From Flavobacteriales bacterium (GTDB taxonomy: Bacteria; Bacteroidota; Bacteroidia; Flavobacteriales_F; PHOS-HE28), in assembly GCA_020635655.1 (NCBI GenBank), contig JACJZI010000004.1, positions 62,001 through 126,000 of the forward strand: a stretch of 64,000 bases of DNA. Direction: 5' to 3'. The translations under genes and the position numbers were made by a program. A model generated the notes under the pieces. That model did not search any database. It was not told the origin of the DNA and saw only the letters and a program-made list of their open reading frames with translations. Positions within the stretch are counted from its first letter, which is position 1, and each line of letters opens with the position of its first letter. Shown piece by piece: positions 16,776-26,154 of this stretch.

Positions 16776-16810
16776 GTCGGCACTCCGGAGCAAGAGCCGT
16801 GCCAGCCGGT

Positions 16811-17350
16811 TCAGGCGGCCTTCCTCCGCTGACGGACGCGCGCCTTTGTCCGGGCCTGGGTCTTCTTTCGAACAGCTTGCTTCCTGCGGGGTTTCACCTT
16901 CAGCAGGGTGCCCGTGCATTCCGGTGCACCGCAATGGCAGACCCACAGCTTCCTTTCGGCCGCGGTGATCGGCCCATCGATGCCGATCTCGTAGTCGTAG
17001 GTCAGCTCCTCACCCTTGCGGATTTCGCGCAGCGCTTCGATCACCACACGGTCTTTCTTCTTCTTGCCGCTCTTGTGCCCTTCCGTGTATGCGATGCAGT
17101 TGGGTGCGCAGCTGTGGTTGATCCATCGGGCGATGTTGCCGCCCACGTTGGCGTCCACCACGTACTTGTCGTTCAGAGTGAACAGGAATGTGTGCCCGGT
17201 ATCCTCGCCGCCGTAGGTCTCGTCCGCTTCGTCATGGGTGATCAACCGTCCCTTGTACTCGACGACCTCCTCGCCCTTCCTGATCCGCCGCGTGGCGAAC
17301 ACACCATTGCCGTGGATCTTCGAGTTGCGTCGTTCGATCTTCTTCGCCAT
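16811..17350 (-). CDS. SET domain protein-lysine methyltransferase-like protein
   Basis: 179 residues from the ATG at 17350. The SET fold motifs are present: GNGVFATRRIRKGEEVVEYKG at the N-terminus, RWINHSCAPNC (the NHSCxPN pseudoknot motif) and GEELTYDYEI, followed by a post-SET-like CHCGAPECTGTL that could bind zinc. The enzyme would transfer methyl groups from S-adenosylmethionine to lysines. The last 25 residues are a Lys/Arg-rich tail (KPRRKQAVRKKTQARTKAR) like those of bacterial histone H1-like proteins, which suggests nucleic-acid contact. A box CATCTTTG is at 17386-17393. The target is unknown. Confidence 0.88.
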   Translation of the reverse strand: MAKKIERRNSKIHGNGVFATRRIRKGEEVVEYKGRLITHDEADETYGGEDTGHTFLFTLNDKYVVDANVGGNIARWINHSCAPNCIAYTEGHKSGKKKKDRVVIEALREIRKGEELTYDYEIGIDGPITAAERKLWVCHCGAPECTGTLLKVKPRRKQAVRKKTQARTKARVRQRRKAA

Positions 17351-17501
17351 GCCGTTGGTCCGCCGGGGTGGGTCGCGGCGGGGTGCAAAGATGGGGTGAA
17401 CGGGCGGTGATGGGAAGTGCGACCTCATCACACCGCATTTGCATGCGGGCCTTCGGGTTGATCGGAGGACGCCTAATTTCGATGCCGATCACCGCAACAC
17501 C

Positions 17502-18395
17502 ATGAAACGCACGATCCTGATCTCCCTGAGCCTGCTGCTGGTCCTGGCCTCCTGTGTCTCGAAGAAGAAATATGTCGCCATCCAGCTGTCGAACGAGACA
17601 CTCCACAACAAGCTGGATGCGGCCAACCGTTCACTGGACAGCTGCCGCAATGCGTCGGCCACCCGCATCGCCTCGTTGGAGACAAGCAACCAGCATCTGA
17701 AGGAACAGGTGAACGAGTTGAGCAACACGAACGCGGCCTTGCTGAACAACGTCGGCAACATGGCCACGCTCTCCTCGCAGGAGGCGGCCAACCTGGAGAG
17801 ATCGCTGGAGAGCATCCGCGAGAAGGACCTGCAGATCCGGACGATGCAGGACGCACTGGACAAGAAGGATTCGATCACCCTCGCGCTCGTGGTGAGCCTC
17901 AAGAGCTCGCTGGGCAACCTCAACGACACCGACGTGACGGTGAACGTCGAGAAGAGCGTGGTCTTCATCTCCCTCAGCGACAAGATGGTCTTCACCAGTG
18001 GCAGCACGGACATCTCGCCGCGCGCGCACGAGGTCCTTTCCAAGGTGGCCAAGGTGATCAATGACAAGCCCGAGATGGAGGTGCTCGTCGAGGGGCACAC
18101 GGACGACGTGCCCATCAAGCGGGATTGCATCAAGGACAATTGGGACCTGAGCGTGCTGCGCGCCACGGCCATCACACGGGTGCTCCAGAACGACTTCAAC
18201 GTGGACCCCGGCCGGATCACGGCGGGCGGGCGATCCCAGTACGTGCCGCTCGTCCCCAATGATTCACCCGACCATCGCTCCACGAACCGGCGCACGCGGA
18301 TCGTGATCCTCCCCAAGATGGACCAGTTCTACGACATGATCGAGGACGGTCTGAAAAAGGCGACGGAGGAGGGGAGCGGAACCGACGGCCAGTAG
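17502..18395 (+). CDS. OmpA-family outer-membrane lipoprotein
   Basis: 297 residues from the ATG at 17502. The signal sequence ends in a lipobox (LVLASC), so the protein is probably lipid-anchored. Residues about 25-140 form a coiled coil (NETLHNKLDAANRSLDSC ... NLERSLESIREKDLQIRTMQDAL). The C-terminal OmpA domain (about 160-285) binds peptidoglycan: FTSGSTDISPRAHEVLSKVAKVI, VEGHTDDVPI, NWDLSVLRATAI and NRRTRIVILP with the conserved Asp and Arg. Promoter box TAATTTCG at 17474-17481. It probably links outer membrane and cell wall. Confidence 0.92.
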   Translation: MKRTILISLSLLLVLASCVSKKKYVAIQLSNETLHNKLDAANRSLDSCRNASATRIASLETSNQHLKEQVNELSNTNAALLNNVGNMATLSSQEAANLERSLESIREKDLQIRTMQDALDKKDSITLALVVSLKSSLGNLNDTDVTVNVEKSVVFISLSDKMVFTSGSTDISPRAHEVLSKVAKVINDKPEMEVLVEGHTDDVPIKRDCIKDNWDLSVLRATAITRVLQNDFNVDPGRITAGGRSQYVPLVPNDSPDHRSTNRRTRIVILPKMDQFYDMIEDGLKKATEEGSGTDGQ

Positions 18396-18494
18396 GCGCT
18401 GGGGAAGGAGGGTGTTCTTCCGTCGGAATGGTCCACCACCGGTAAGGTGGCGTTCACCCAACGCCGTCCGCGTTCTGATCGCCTGGGCCCGGTC

Positions 18495-19493
18495 TCAACG
18501 AAGAGCGGTCATCAGTTTGGTGGACCGGAAGGTACCGCTCGCATTCGTGATCTCGAGCTGGTAGGCGTAGTTGGCGGGTGGCAGCCCCAATTCGATCAGA
18601 TCGACCGTCATCGCGTGCTCGCCCACCGGCAGGCCGGCCTGCTCGAGTCGGGCCACCCGGCGACCGTTCAGGTCGTACAGGTCAAGGATGACATCCGCGG
18701 TTCGTTGCAGCCTGAAGGGGATCACCGTTCGATCGGTGAACGGGTTGGGCTGGTTCTGGCCCAGAGCGAACTGTTCCGTGTTCCGCACTTCCTGAAGACC
18801 GGTGGGCACGCCTGTGCCCTGGACGGTCACTTCCAGGTAGCTCTCGTATTCCTGTGTGCCGCTGTTGAAGGTCAGCGTGGCCTCCTGGTATTGGTATCCA
18901 TCGCTGAAGATGCCGTCCTGCGAGGGTGTCAGGGGATCGGTCCCGGCCGGATAGAGCGTCGGGTTGTCCGTGTAGACCGCTTGTTTCTCCGTGATGGGGA
19001 AGGTCAGTTGCGAAATGGAGGAGTAGTTGGAGTTCACGTACACCTGGAAGTGGATGTGGCAGACACGGCCCGGGTACCATCCGGGGAAGATGGTCAGGAA
19101 CTCCACGTCGCCGTTGGCATCGGTGATCTGGTAGCCGCGCAGGAAGGTCAGGCCCGTGGTGTCCACCCCGCCGTTCTGGTTGGTGTAGCCGCTGTACACG
19201 CCGTCCGCGTCACAATGCCAGATGTTCACCCGCAGGTTCTCCATGACCCCGCAATTCTGATCGCCCAGGATACGCAGTCGCAACCGCAGCCGCGCACCGG
19301 TCCGGTCCTCCCGGACATCCTGCCGGAAGTAGAAGGTATTGGCGGTCAGGTCCAACGGGAACGGACCGGCGGTCTCGGTCGGGATCAACACACAGCTGCC
19401 TGCGGAGGTGCCTGCCGCAAAGAGGCGGCCGGAGGGCAGGAGGGAGGCCACGCCCAGCAGGCCACCGGTCTTGAGGAATTCGCGCTTGTTCAT
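18495..19493 (-). CDS. Intradiol ring-cleavage dioxygenase-like protein with T9SS tail
   Basis: 332 residues from the ATG at 19493. Residues 1-27 are a signal of twin-arginine style (NKREFLKTGGLLGVASLLP) with KR instead of RR. The middle has the non-haem Fe(III) intradiol dioxygenase signatures: NIWHCDADGVYSGY, FLRGYQITDANGDVEFLTIFPGWYPGR and HIHFQVYV, giving the two Tyr, two His and Arg of that fold. Residues about 250-332 (QNQPNPFTDRTVIPFRL ... ANYAYQLEI) form a type IX secretion tail. It would therefore be a surface or extracellular catechol-type dioxygenase; the substrate is unknown. Confidence 0.85.
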   Translation of the reverse strand: MNKREFLKTGGLLGVASLLPSGRLFAAGTSAGSCVLIPTETAGPFPLDLTANTFYFRQDVREDRTGARLRLRLRILGDQNCGVMENLRVNIWHCDADGVYSGYTNQNGGVDTTGLTFLRGYQITDANGDVEFLTIFPGWYPGRVCHIHFQVYVNSNYSSISQLTFPITEKQAVYTDNPTLYPAGTDPLTPSQDGIFSDGYQYQEATLTFNSGTQEYESYLEVTVQGTGVPTGLQEVRNTEQFALGQNQPNPFTDRTVIPFRLQRTADVILDLYDLNGRRVARLEQAGLPVGEHAMTVDLIELGLPPANYAYQLEITNASGTFRSTKLMTALR

Positions 19494-19602
19494 GGGTGCA
19501 ACGTTAGGGTGATGGACCAACGGAGGAGCACAAGGTTCGATCGCGAATGGGAAAGTACCGCCTGCGATCGACACATGGGCGGCCGGATCCGATGAACGCC
19601 CT

Positions 19603-22143
19603 TTAGAATCCTCCCATTCCCGGCCCCGCGCTCACGTCGGCGTTCAGGTGGGCCTCCAACGCGGCCTCGTTGGGGATCATGACCCGGCGCGCCTTGGAAC
19701 CTTCGAAGGGGCCCAGGATGCCGGCGGCCTCGAGCTGGTCCACGATGCGCCCGGCGCGGTTGTAGCCGAGCTTCAGCTTGCGCTGGATCAGCGAGGTGCT
19801 GCCCTGCTGCGTCTGCACCACCAGACGGGCGGCCTCCTCGAACATGCTGTCGCGTTCGCCGTCGTCCAGACCCGCGCCGTCGCCTTCTTCCGTGGGTACT
19901 TCAGGCAGGATGAGGGCCTCCGGATACCCGCGCTGGCCGCCGATGAACTCGGTGATCTGTTCCACCTCCGGGGTGTCCACGAAGGCGCATTGGATCCGGA
20001 TCAGGTCGTTGCCCGTGCTCAGCAGCATGTCCCCGCGACCGATCAACTGGTCGGCGCCGCCGCTGTCCAGGATCGTACGGCTGTCCACCTTGCTGGTGAC
20101 GCGGAAGGCGATGCGCGCCGGGAAATTGGCCTTGATCGTGCCGGTGATGATGTTGACGCTCGGTCGCTGCGTGGCGATGATCAGGTGGATGCCGATGGCG
20201 CGGGCCAGCTGTGCCAGGCGTGCGATCGGCGTTTCCACTTCGCGGCCCGCCGTCATGATCAGGTCGGCGAACTCGTCCACCACCAACACGATGTAGGGGA
20301 GGTAGCGGTGCCCGTTCTCCGGGTTCAGTCGGCGTTTGATGAACTTGGTGTTGTACTCCTTGATGTTGCGGACGCCGGCCTGCTTCAGCAGTTCGTAGCG
20401 CTCGTCCATCTCGATGCACAGGCTGTTGAGCGTGGCCACCACCTTCTTGGTGTCGGTGATGATCGCCTCCTCGCTGCCGGGAAGCTTCGCCAGAAAATGC
20501 CGCTCGATCTTGTTGAAGAGGGTGAGCTCGACCTTCTTCGGGTCCACCAGCACGAACTTGATCTGGCTGGGGTGTTTCTTGTAAAGCAGGCTGACCAGGA
20601 TCGCGTTCAGTCCCACCGACTTGCCCTGGCCCGTGGCACCGGCCATCAGCAGGTGGGGCATCCGGGCCAGGTCCGTGACGAAGGTCTCATTGCTGATCGT
20701 CTTGCCCAGCACGATCGGCAGGTCGGCCGTACTGTTCTGGAACTTGTCACTGGCCACCACGGCGCGCATGCCCACCACCTGCGGCTTGCTGTTGGGCACC
20801 TCGATGCCGATGGTGCCCTTGCCGGGGATCGGTGCGATGATACGGATGCCCAGGGCGGCCAGGCTCAGCGCGATGTCGTCCTCCAGGTTCTTGATCTTGC
20901 TGATGCGCACCCCGGCCTGCGGAATGATCTCGTACAGCGTGACCGTGGGTCCGATGGTGGCCTTGATCCGCTCGATGCCGATGTTGTAGTGGCCCAGCGT
21001 CCGGACGATGTTGTCCTTGTTGGCTTCCAATTCCTCCTTGGTCACGGTCAGCTCGCCCGTGCCGTGGTCCACCAACAGGTCGATCGGGGGCAGCTCGTAG
21101 CTGCTGAGGTCCAATTTGGGATCGTATTCGCCGAATTCCTGCAGACGCTTTTCCAACTCGTCCTCGCTCAACGTCTGTTCATCGCTCTCGGCCACCTGCA
21201 CACTGAACTCCTCGTCGTTGCTGTTCAGGTCGGAGAGGGATGGATCGGGCACTGCCATCGTGTCCTTGGCCACGGGCTCCGGGTTGGCCATTTCCAATTC
21301 CAGGGCAGTGGTTGCTGCCGGAACCTCCTCGTCACCGGTCTCCGTGGTCGGTGCTTCGGTAGCTTCCTCCTCACGGATGCGATTGCCTTTCACCACGTCC
21401 CAGCCATCCGTGTCGGCCGGCTGCTCGGTGGCTTCTTCCGCCTCCTTCTGGAACAGCCCAAGGACCCAATGGAAGGAAGGATCGAAAGTGTACACGAGGA
21501 AACCGCCCAAACTGAACAGCAGGAGGGCACCTGTTCCGAAATTCCCGATCAGGCTCGTGAGGTGCGCGTTGATGGTGAGCCCGAGCCCGCCGCCCAGGAA
21601 CGCCGCATCACCGCTTCGGAACAAGAACCCGAACAGGGCCGGGAGCCAGAAGAGCGCCATGGCGGTCCAACCCAAAGCACGACGTGCCGGGAGGAGCCAC
21701 GTACGCAGCAGGATGCGTGTGCCCAGCAGGAAACTCCAGAGGACCAGCGCGAAAGCCGCGAGCCCGAACCACAGGGCGATGAACTGATGGGAGAGCAGTG
21801 CGCCGAGCTTGCCCAGCCAATTCTCCACGCGCACCGTGGGATCGAAGAAGATCCGCCAGGAACGGTTCATCAGGTCCTGGTCCTCCTTCCAGGTGAACAG
21901 GTAGGAGATGAACGCCACGAGCAGATAGGCTGAACCAAGCACCAAGGACAGGCCAAGCACCTTGTGCACGCGCCTGTCGCTCAAGAAGGTACGGATGTGG
22001 TGCACCGGACCGCCACCACTTTTTTTGGCCTTGTTCCGCTTCTTCCTGGGGGGCGACACTGTTCCTTCGTCGTCCCGGACCTTGTTCTTCTGCGTATTCG
22101 CCACGATGGGGGAACTCTCGCGCAATCGCGCGCGAACGCTCAA
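19603..22143 (-). CDS. ftsK: DNA translocase FtsK/SpoIIIE
   Basis: 846 residues. Septal DNA pump that moves chromosome termini and helps dimer resolution. The N-terminus has four to five membrane helices (about 60-230), then an acidic linker (about 240-350). The motor domain has Walker A GATGQGKSVGLN, Walker B YIVLVVDEFADLIM, and the C-terminal gamma winged helix (SLIQRKLKLGYNRAGRIVDQLEAAGILGP) that reads polar DNA signals. The start is not certain: an internal GTG before ANTQKNK (residue 13) is also plausible. Confidence 0.96.
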   Translation of the reverse strand: MSVRARLRESSPIVANTQKNKVRDDEGTVSPPRKKRNKAKKSGGGPVHHIRTFLSDRRVHKVLGLSLVLGSAYLLVAFISYLFTWKEDQDLMNRSWRIFFDPTVRVENWLGKLGALLSHQFIALWFGLAAFALVLWSFLLGTRILLRTWLLPARRALGWTAMALFWLPALFGFLFRSGDAAFLGGGLGLTINAHLTSLIGNFGTGALLLFSLGGFLVYTFDPSFHWVLGLFQKEAEEATEQPADTDGWDVVKGNRIREEEATEAPTTETGDEEVPAATTALELEMANPEPVAKDTMAVPDPSLSDLNSNDEEFSVQVAESDEQTLSEDELEKRLQEFGEYDPKLDLSSYELPPIDLLVDHGTGELTVTKEELEANKDNIVRTLGHYNIGIERIKATIGPTVTLYEIIPQAGVRISKIKNLEDDIALSLAALGIRIIAPIPGKGTIGIEVPNSKPQVVGMRAVVASDKFQNSTADLPIVLGKTISNETFVTDLARMPHLLMAGATGQGKSVGLNAILVSLLYKKHPSQIKFVLVDPKKVELTLFNKIERHFLAKLPGSEEAIITDTKKVVATLNSLCIEMDERYELLKQAGVRNIKEYNTKFIKRRLNPENGHRYLPYIVLVVDEFADLIMTAGREVETPIARLAQLARAIGIHLIIATQRPSVNIITGTIKANFPARIAFRVTSKVDSRTILDSGGADQLIGRGDMLLSTGNDLIRIQCAFVDTPEVEQITEFIGGQRGYPEALILPEVPTEEGDGAGLDDGERDSMFEEAARLVVQTQQGSTSLIQRKLKLGYNRAGRIVDQLEAAGILGPFEGSKARRVMIPNEAALEAHLNADVSAGPGMGGF

Positions 22144-22218
22144 AAGTACCGGGGGGCATCAGGGAGAACGGACCAGGGACGGCGGCTATTATCAACAGCC
22201 GGCCCGTGAAAACAGCGG

Positions 22219-22926
22219 TCAGAGACTGAATGTGCTCAACACCTGTTCCAGTTCGGCGTGGAGCGTTTCGGGGGATACCTGCGCAAAACCTCCACGTTCG
22301 TCGAACTTGGACCCATCCACTGGGCCTGGTCTAACTGTCATGGCTTCCAGTCGCATACGCATCCCGTATTGCACCATTTCATAGCGCAGAAGGACCCCCG
22401 GCACTTCGCTAAAGGGGCCATACCAGTTGGGGTCGTCCAGGGCGATCCGATCGGTGTAGTACAGATCGATCTCCGGCATGTCCATGGATCCGAAAATGGC
22501 GATGGCCTTCTTGCAGGGGTAGCCGGCAATGGTGTCGATCTCGTCCGTGTAGAGTAGTGTGAGCGGTGGTTCCTCCTTGTTGAACGTGGGCATGTCGCGT
22601 TGCTGCAGATGCGACACGATCTTCTTGTTCAACACGCTCAGGTGATAGCTCATTTCCCGACGCACGTTGTCCGTAATGATGCTCGTCCGGAAAACCCCCA
22701 TCCCGGCACTCAGTTCGGCCAATTCGCGGCCCTTGCTGAATGTGAGCGTGGTGCTCTCCGGCAACATGCCCGCCATGATACCGTTCGGGTCATATTCCGG
22801 GAAAGAGAGGGCATATTCGATCACGCCCTCCGATGTGTTGTCCTGAAGCAGGCCTTGGCTGCAGCCGTTGCCTGTGCAGACAACGGCCAGCAGCGCGGCC
22901 ATCTTCAATGTGTCCTTGCAGTTCAT
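22219..22926 (-). CDS. Putative lipoprotein of unknown function
   Basis: 235 residues starting MNCKDTLKMAALLAVVCTGNGC, where Cys22 could be a lipidation site. The mature part contains SEGVIEYALSFPEYDPNG, IVSHLQQRD and DTIAGYPCKKAIAIF, the last resembling proteins that carry an internal Cys after GY. The general layout (a 'G.I.Y....' strand, a Met-rich middle, a PCKKA turn, then a W-containing segment) is like GLPGLI / DUF4412-type Bacteroidota envelope proteins, but I cannot assign a family. It stands alone between ftsK and the DUF5683 gene. Confidence 0.7.
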   Translation of the reverse strand: MNCKDTLKMAALLAVVCTGNGCSQGLLQDNTSEGVIEYALSFPEYDPNGIMAGMLPESTTLTFSKGRELAELSAGMGVFRTSIITDNVRREMSYHLSVLNKKIVSHLQQRDMPTFNKEEPPLTLLYTDEIDTIAGYPCKKAIAIFGSMDMPEIDLYYTDRIALDDPNWYGPFSEVPGVLLRYEMVQYGMRMRLEAMTVRPGPVDGSKFDERGGFAQVSPETLHAELEQVLSTFSL

Positions 22927-23006
22927 CAGGTCGTCCGAAGCAATGACAGGTGCCCTTCCTACGCGGAACCCGATGACGAGGTTGCGGTCCTGCTGGAGAT
23001 CGCGGT

Positions 23007-23615
23007 CTACAGACGCACCTGCAGTCCGATCCCCAATGCCCCTTGCGCGGCCAGGTCCACTGCCGGACCAAAAGAAAGCGACAGGTCATCGCTCACATCG
23101 AAATGGACGAAATAGGCGTCCACTGCGGCATCCATCACGTTCAGGATGTAGACCAGTCCCGCACAGATGTAACTGATGTCGCGCCATCGCCGGTAGGTGT
23201 TGGCCACATCGAGCACGGCACTCGCGCTGTATTGCCCGTTGAATTCGTCCACCGTTCCCGGGTCACCGTCCACGATGGCGATGTAGGCGTCCTTGTACCG
23301 ATGGAACTGCGAGCGGTTCCGATCGATGAAATAGTAGCTCACACCCAATCCGGCGAACACGATGGGCACTTTCCAGTATTTCCTGTTGTAGACCTGTCCA
23401 AGTCCTGGAACGACCGCCGAGTAGATCGCGGCGCGGGTGGGGGAGTGACGGTCCTTCCAGGTGAGGACCCGGGAGGTATCCATGACCAGGACCGGGGTGG
23501 GATCGATGGTCCGGTCCTGTGCGCGCACCCTGGTCAACGTGCTGCCAACAAGCACCAGCAGCACCACCATGTGCCTCACCGAGGTGCGGGTCAATGGATG
23601 GAGAGGGCGGAGCAC
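23007..23615 (-). CDS. DUF5683 family membrane protein
   Basis: 202 residues from a GTG at 23615, which gives a positively charged n-region before the hydrophobic signal; the ATG at 23570 is the alternative start. The DUF5683 core is clear: RAAIYSAVVPGLGQVYNRKYWKVPIVFAGLGVSYYF, then YKDAYIAIVDGD and RRWRDISYICAGLVYILNVMDAAVDAYF with two or three membrane helices. In Bacteroidota this gene sits right after parAB, as here (10 bases after parB). The function is unknown. Confidence 0.9.
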   Translation of the reverse strand: MLRPLHPLTRTSVRHMVVLLVLVGSTLTRVRAQDRTIDPTPVLVMDTSRVLTWKDRHSPTRAAIYSAVVPGLGQVYNRKYWKVPIVFAGLGVSYYFIDRNRSQFHRYKDAYIAIVDGDPGTVDEFNGQYSASAVLDVANTYRRWRDISYICAGLVYILNVMDAAVDAYFVHFDVSDDLSLSFGPAVDLAAQGALGIGLQVRL

Positions 23616-23624
23616 TTGACCGGA

Positions 23625-24515
23625 TTAAACGCCCAGCTTGTTGAGCAGCGCCTCCAACTCGCCACCGTTCCGGAAGGCAAGCTCGATGCGGCCCTGGCCC
23701 TGGGCATTCTGTTTCACCGCCACCTTCGTGCCAAAGCGGTCGCTGAGCATCCGGGAGGTCTCGCGGTGCAGCCTGCTCTTCGCGCTGGCACGGGCGGTAC
23801 GCGCACCACCTGATCTGGTCTCCCGGGCGATCTGCTCCACCTGGCGCACGCTCATCTGTCCCGCCACGATCCTGCGGAACAGCTCGATCTGTTGGTCGGG
23901 GTCGTCCACGGCGAGCAGGGCCCGGGCATGGCCCATGCCGATCTGCCGCTGGCGGATGCCCATCTGCACTTCGGGCTGGAGCTTCAACAGGCGCAGGTAG
24001 TTGGTGACCGAGGTGCGGTCCTTTCCCACCTTCCCACTGAGTTGTTCCTGGGTCAGCTTCACCTCGTCGATCAATCGCTTGAAGCTGATGGCCACTTCGA
24101 TCGCATCGAGGTCCTCGCGTTGGATGTTCTCGACCAGTGCCATCTCCAGCATGGCCTCGTCGTTGGCCACACGGATGAACGCGGGGATCGCCGTGAGCCC
24201 GGCGGCCTGCGCGGCCCGGAAGCGTCGTTCACCGCTGATGAGCTGGTACCGGTCGTAGCCGACCTTGCGGACGGTCACCGGCTGGATCACGCCCAGTTCA
24301 CGGATGCTCGTGGCCAGTTCCACCAGGGCCTCCTTGGCGAAATGCGTGCGCGGTTGGAAGGGGTTCGGTCCGATCTGGTCGACGGGCAGTTCACTGACGC
24401 CGCCCACCACGCGCTGACCACCCACCTCGGTGATGGGTGCGCGAGTGGTGATGTCGCTGGAAGGGTCCTCCAGCAGGGCGCTCAAGCCGCGCCCAAGCCC
24501 GCGTTTCTTGGTCAT
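23625..24515 (-). CDS. parB: Chromosome partitioning protein ParB
   Basis: 296 residues. CTP-dependent DNA clamp that loads at parS and recruits ParA and SMC. The N-terminal ParB/Srx domain carries NPFQPRTHF and the CTP-pocket motif GERRFRAAQAAG, followed by ENIQREDLDAIE. The helix-turn-helix KLTQEQLSGKVGKDRTSVTNYLRLLKL and a C-terminal dimerisation segment follow. The start overlaps the parA stop by four bases (ATGA), so the pair is translationally coupled. Confidence 0.96.
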   Translation of the reverse strand: MTKKRGLGRGLSALLEDPSSDITTRAPITEVGGQRVVGGVSELPVDQIGPNPFQPRTHFAKEALVELATSIRELGVIQPVTVRKVGYDRYQLISGERRFRAAQAAGLTAIPAFIRVANDEAMLEMALVENIQREDLDAIEVAISFKRLIDEVKLTQEQLSGKVGKDRTSVTNYLRLLKLQPEVQMGIRQRQIGMGHARALLAVDDPDQQIELFRRIVAGQMSVRQVEQIARETRSGGARTARASAKSRLHRETSRMLSDRFGTKVAVKQNAQGQGRIELAFRNGGELEALLNKLGV

Positions 24516-25321
24516 TGTTCCAATGGGATCGTCCGCTCATGGTCGGGGATGCGCGTCATCTGGTTCTTCTGCAGGATCTCCCGGGCCAGATTGAGGTAGT
24601 TCACCGCGCCTTTGCAGCTGGCGTCATGCATGATGATGGTCTGCCCATGACTGGGCGCCTCGCCAAGGGCCACGTTGCGGTGGATCACCGTGTCGAACAC
24701 GAGCTGCTGGAAGTGTGTCTTCACTTCCTCCACCACCTGGTTGGCCAGTCGCAGTCGGCTGTCGTACATCGTAAGCAACATGCCCTCGATCACCAGTTCA
24801 GGGTTCAGCCGCTGCTGCACGATCTTGATGGTGTTGAGCAGTTTGCCCAATCCTTCCAGGGCGAAATACTCGCATTGGACGGGCACGATCACACTGTCCG
24901 CGGCGGTCAGGGCGTTCACGGTGACCAGGCCGAGCGAAGGCGAGCAGTCGATGATGATCAGGTCGTACTTGTCGCGCAGGGGATCGAGCACCTTCTTCAT
25001 CTGGCGCTCGCGTTCCTGCATGTCGATCATCTCGATCTCCGCGCCGACCAGATCGATGTGACCGGGTAGCAGGTCCAGGTTCGGGTTGTCGGTCGCCTGC
25101 ACGATCTCCCCGGCCGGTGTGCCGTTGATGATCGCCTCATAGATGCTGGCCTCGACCTTGCGCGGATCGAAACCCACCCCACTGGTGGCGTTCGCCTGCG
25201 GGTCGGCATCGACCAAGAGGGTCCGACGTTCCAGCGCGCCGAAACAGGCGGCCAGGTTGATGGCGGTGGTGGTCTTGCCGACGCCGCCTTTCTGGTTCAC
25301 GATGGCGATGATCTTGGCCAT
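24512..25321 (-). CDS. parA: Chromosome partitioning ATPase ParA
   Basis: 269 residues from the ATG at 25321. Deviant Walker A motif KGGVGKTTTAINLAA with the signature lysine (residue 11 region), Walker A' DADPQANAT and Walker B DLIIIDCSPSLG. It binds DNA non-specifically in the ATP form and moves ParB-bound origins. Coupled to parB by a four-base overlap; the upstream metal-hydrolase gene ends 35 bases before this start. Confidence 0.96.
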   Translation of the reverse strand: MAKIIAIVNQKGGVGKTTTAINLAACFGALERRTLLVDADPQANATSGVGFDPRKVEASIYEAIINGTPAGEIVQATDNPNLDLLPGHIDLVGAEIEMIDMQERERQMKKVLDPLRDKYDLIIIDCSPSLGLVTVNALTAADSVIVPVQCEYFALEGLGKLLNTIKIVQQRLNPELVIEGMLLTMYDSRLRLANQVVEEVKTHFQQLVFDTVIHRNVALGEAPSHGQTIIMHDASCKGAVNYLNLAREILQKNQMTRIPDHERTIPLEQ

Positions 25322-25356
25322 GTTGGTTCGGGGTTGGAGCGCGGGATGCGGCGCCC

Positions 25357-26037
25357 TCATGGGATCTCGATGGTCTGTCCGATGGAAGGCAGCAACAGCT
25401 CAAGGCCCGCATCCGCGAAGGCCCGCCGCGCCGCATCAGGATCGATGGTGATGGGAGGGAAGGTGTTGTAGTGGATGCCCACGATCCTTCGAACGCCCAT
25501 GAGCCGGGCCGCTTCGATGGCATCGGTCACGCCCATCGTGAAATGATCGCCGATGGGAAGGAAGGCGAACTTCAGATCGTGACGATCCAACCACCTCATG
25601 TCGCTCATCAACGCCGTGTCGCCCGCATGATGGAACGCCCCCTCGCTGGTGGTGACAACGAAGCCACCGGGATTCCCGCCGTAGGTCCCATCGGGCAGCT
25701 GGCTGCTGTGCTGGGCCCAGGTCAATTTCACGGTGATCCCGTCGACCTCCACCTGACCACCGGTGTTCAACCCGATGGTATGCTTGGCTCCCTGGTCGGT
25801 CATCCAGTTGGCGATCTCGAAATTGGCGATGACCGTGGCGTGTGTGCGCGTGGCGATCGTCGGTGCGTCGCCCACATGGTCGCCATGACCGTGGGTCAAC
25901 AGCACATGGCTTGCGGGTAGGGTATGTACATCGATCGCCTTTGCTTTGGGATTGCCCGTGATGAACGGATCGAAGAGGAGCTGCAGGCCATCCACCTGGA
26001 CGCCCGCGCAGCTGTGGCCGAAATAGGTGATCTTCAT
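25357..26037 (-). CDS. UPF0173-type metal-dependent hydrolase
   Basis: 226 residues from the ATG at 26037. Metallo-beta-lactamase fold of the UPF0173 (YtkL) type: MKITYFGHSCAGVQVDG, the metal motif LTHGHGDHVGDA (HxHxDH), QHSS, HHAGDTALMSDM and a late GDHFTMG. These are small metal-dependent hydrolases of unsettled substrate. Transcribed toward parA and possibly in the same transcript. Confidence 0.93.
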   Translation of the reverse strand: MKITYFGHSCAGVQVDGLQLLFDPFITGNPKAKAIDVHTLPASHVLLTHGHGDHVGDAPTIATRTHATVIANFEIANWMTDQGAKHTIGLNTGGQVEVDGITVKLTWAQHSSQLPDGTYGGNPGGFVVTTSEGAFHHAGDTALMSDMRWLDRHDLKFAFLPIGDHFTMGVTDAIEAARLMGVRRIVGIHYNTFPPITIDPDAARRAFADAGLELLLPSIGQTIEIP

Positions 26038-26154
26038 TCGAGATCGTCCTGACCGTTCCGGTAAACGTTGACCCAACGGCTAGGACCCGGCGCAAAGTAT
26101 CATCTTCGCCGCCGAAGGTCCGTGTTGAAAACCACGCGACTTTTTAACAACATC

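Noticed and set aside
19648..21933. Plus-strand 761-aa ORF opposite ftsK
   Set aside because: Shadow frame of ftsK; no start context or motifs.
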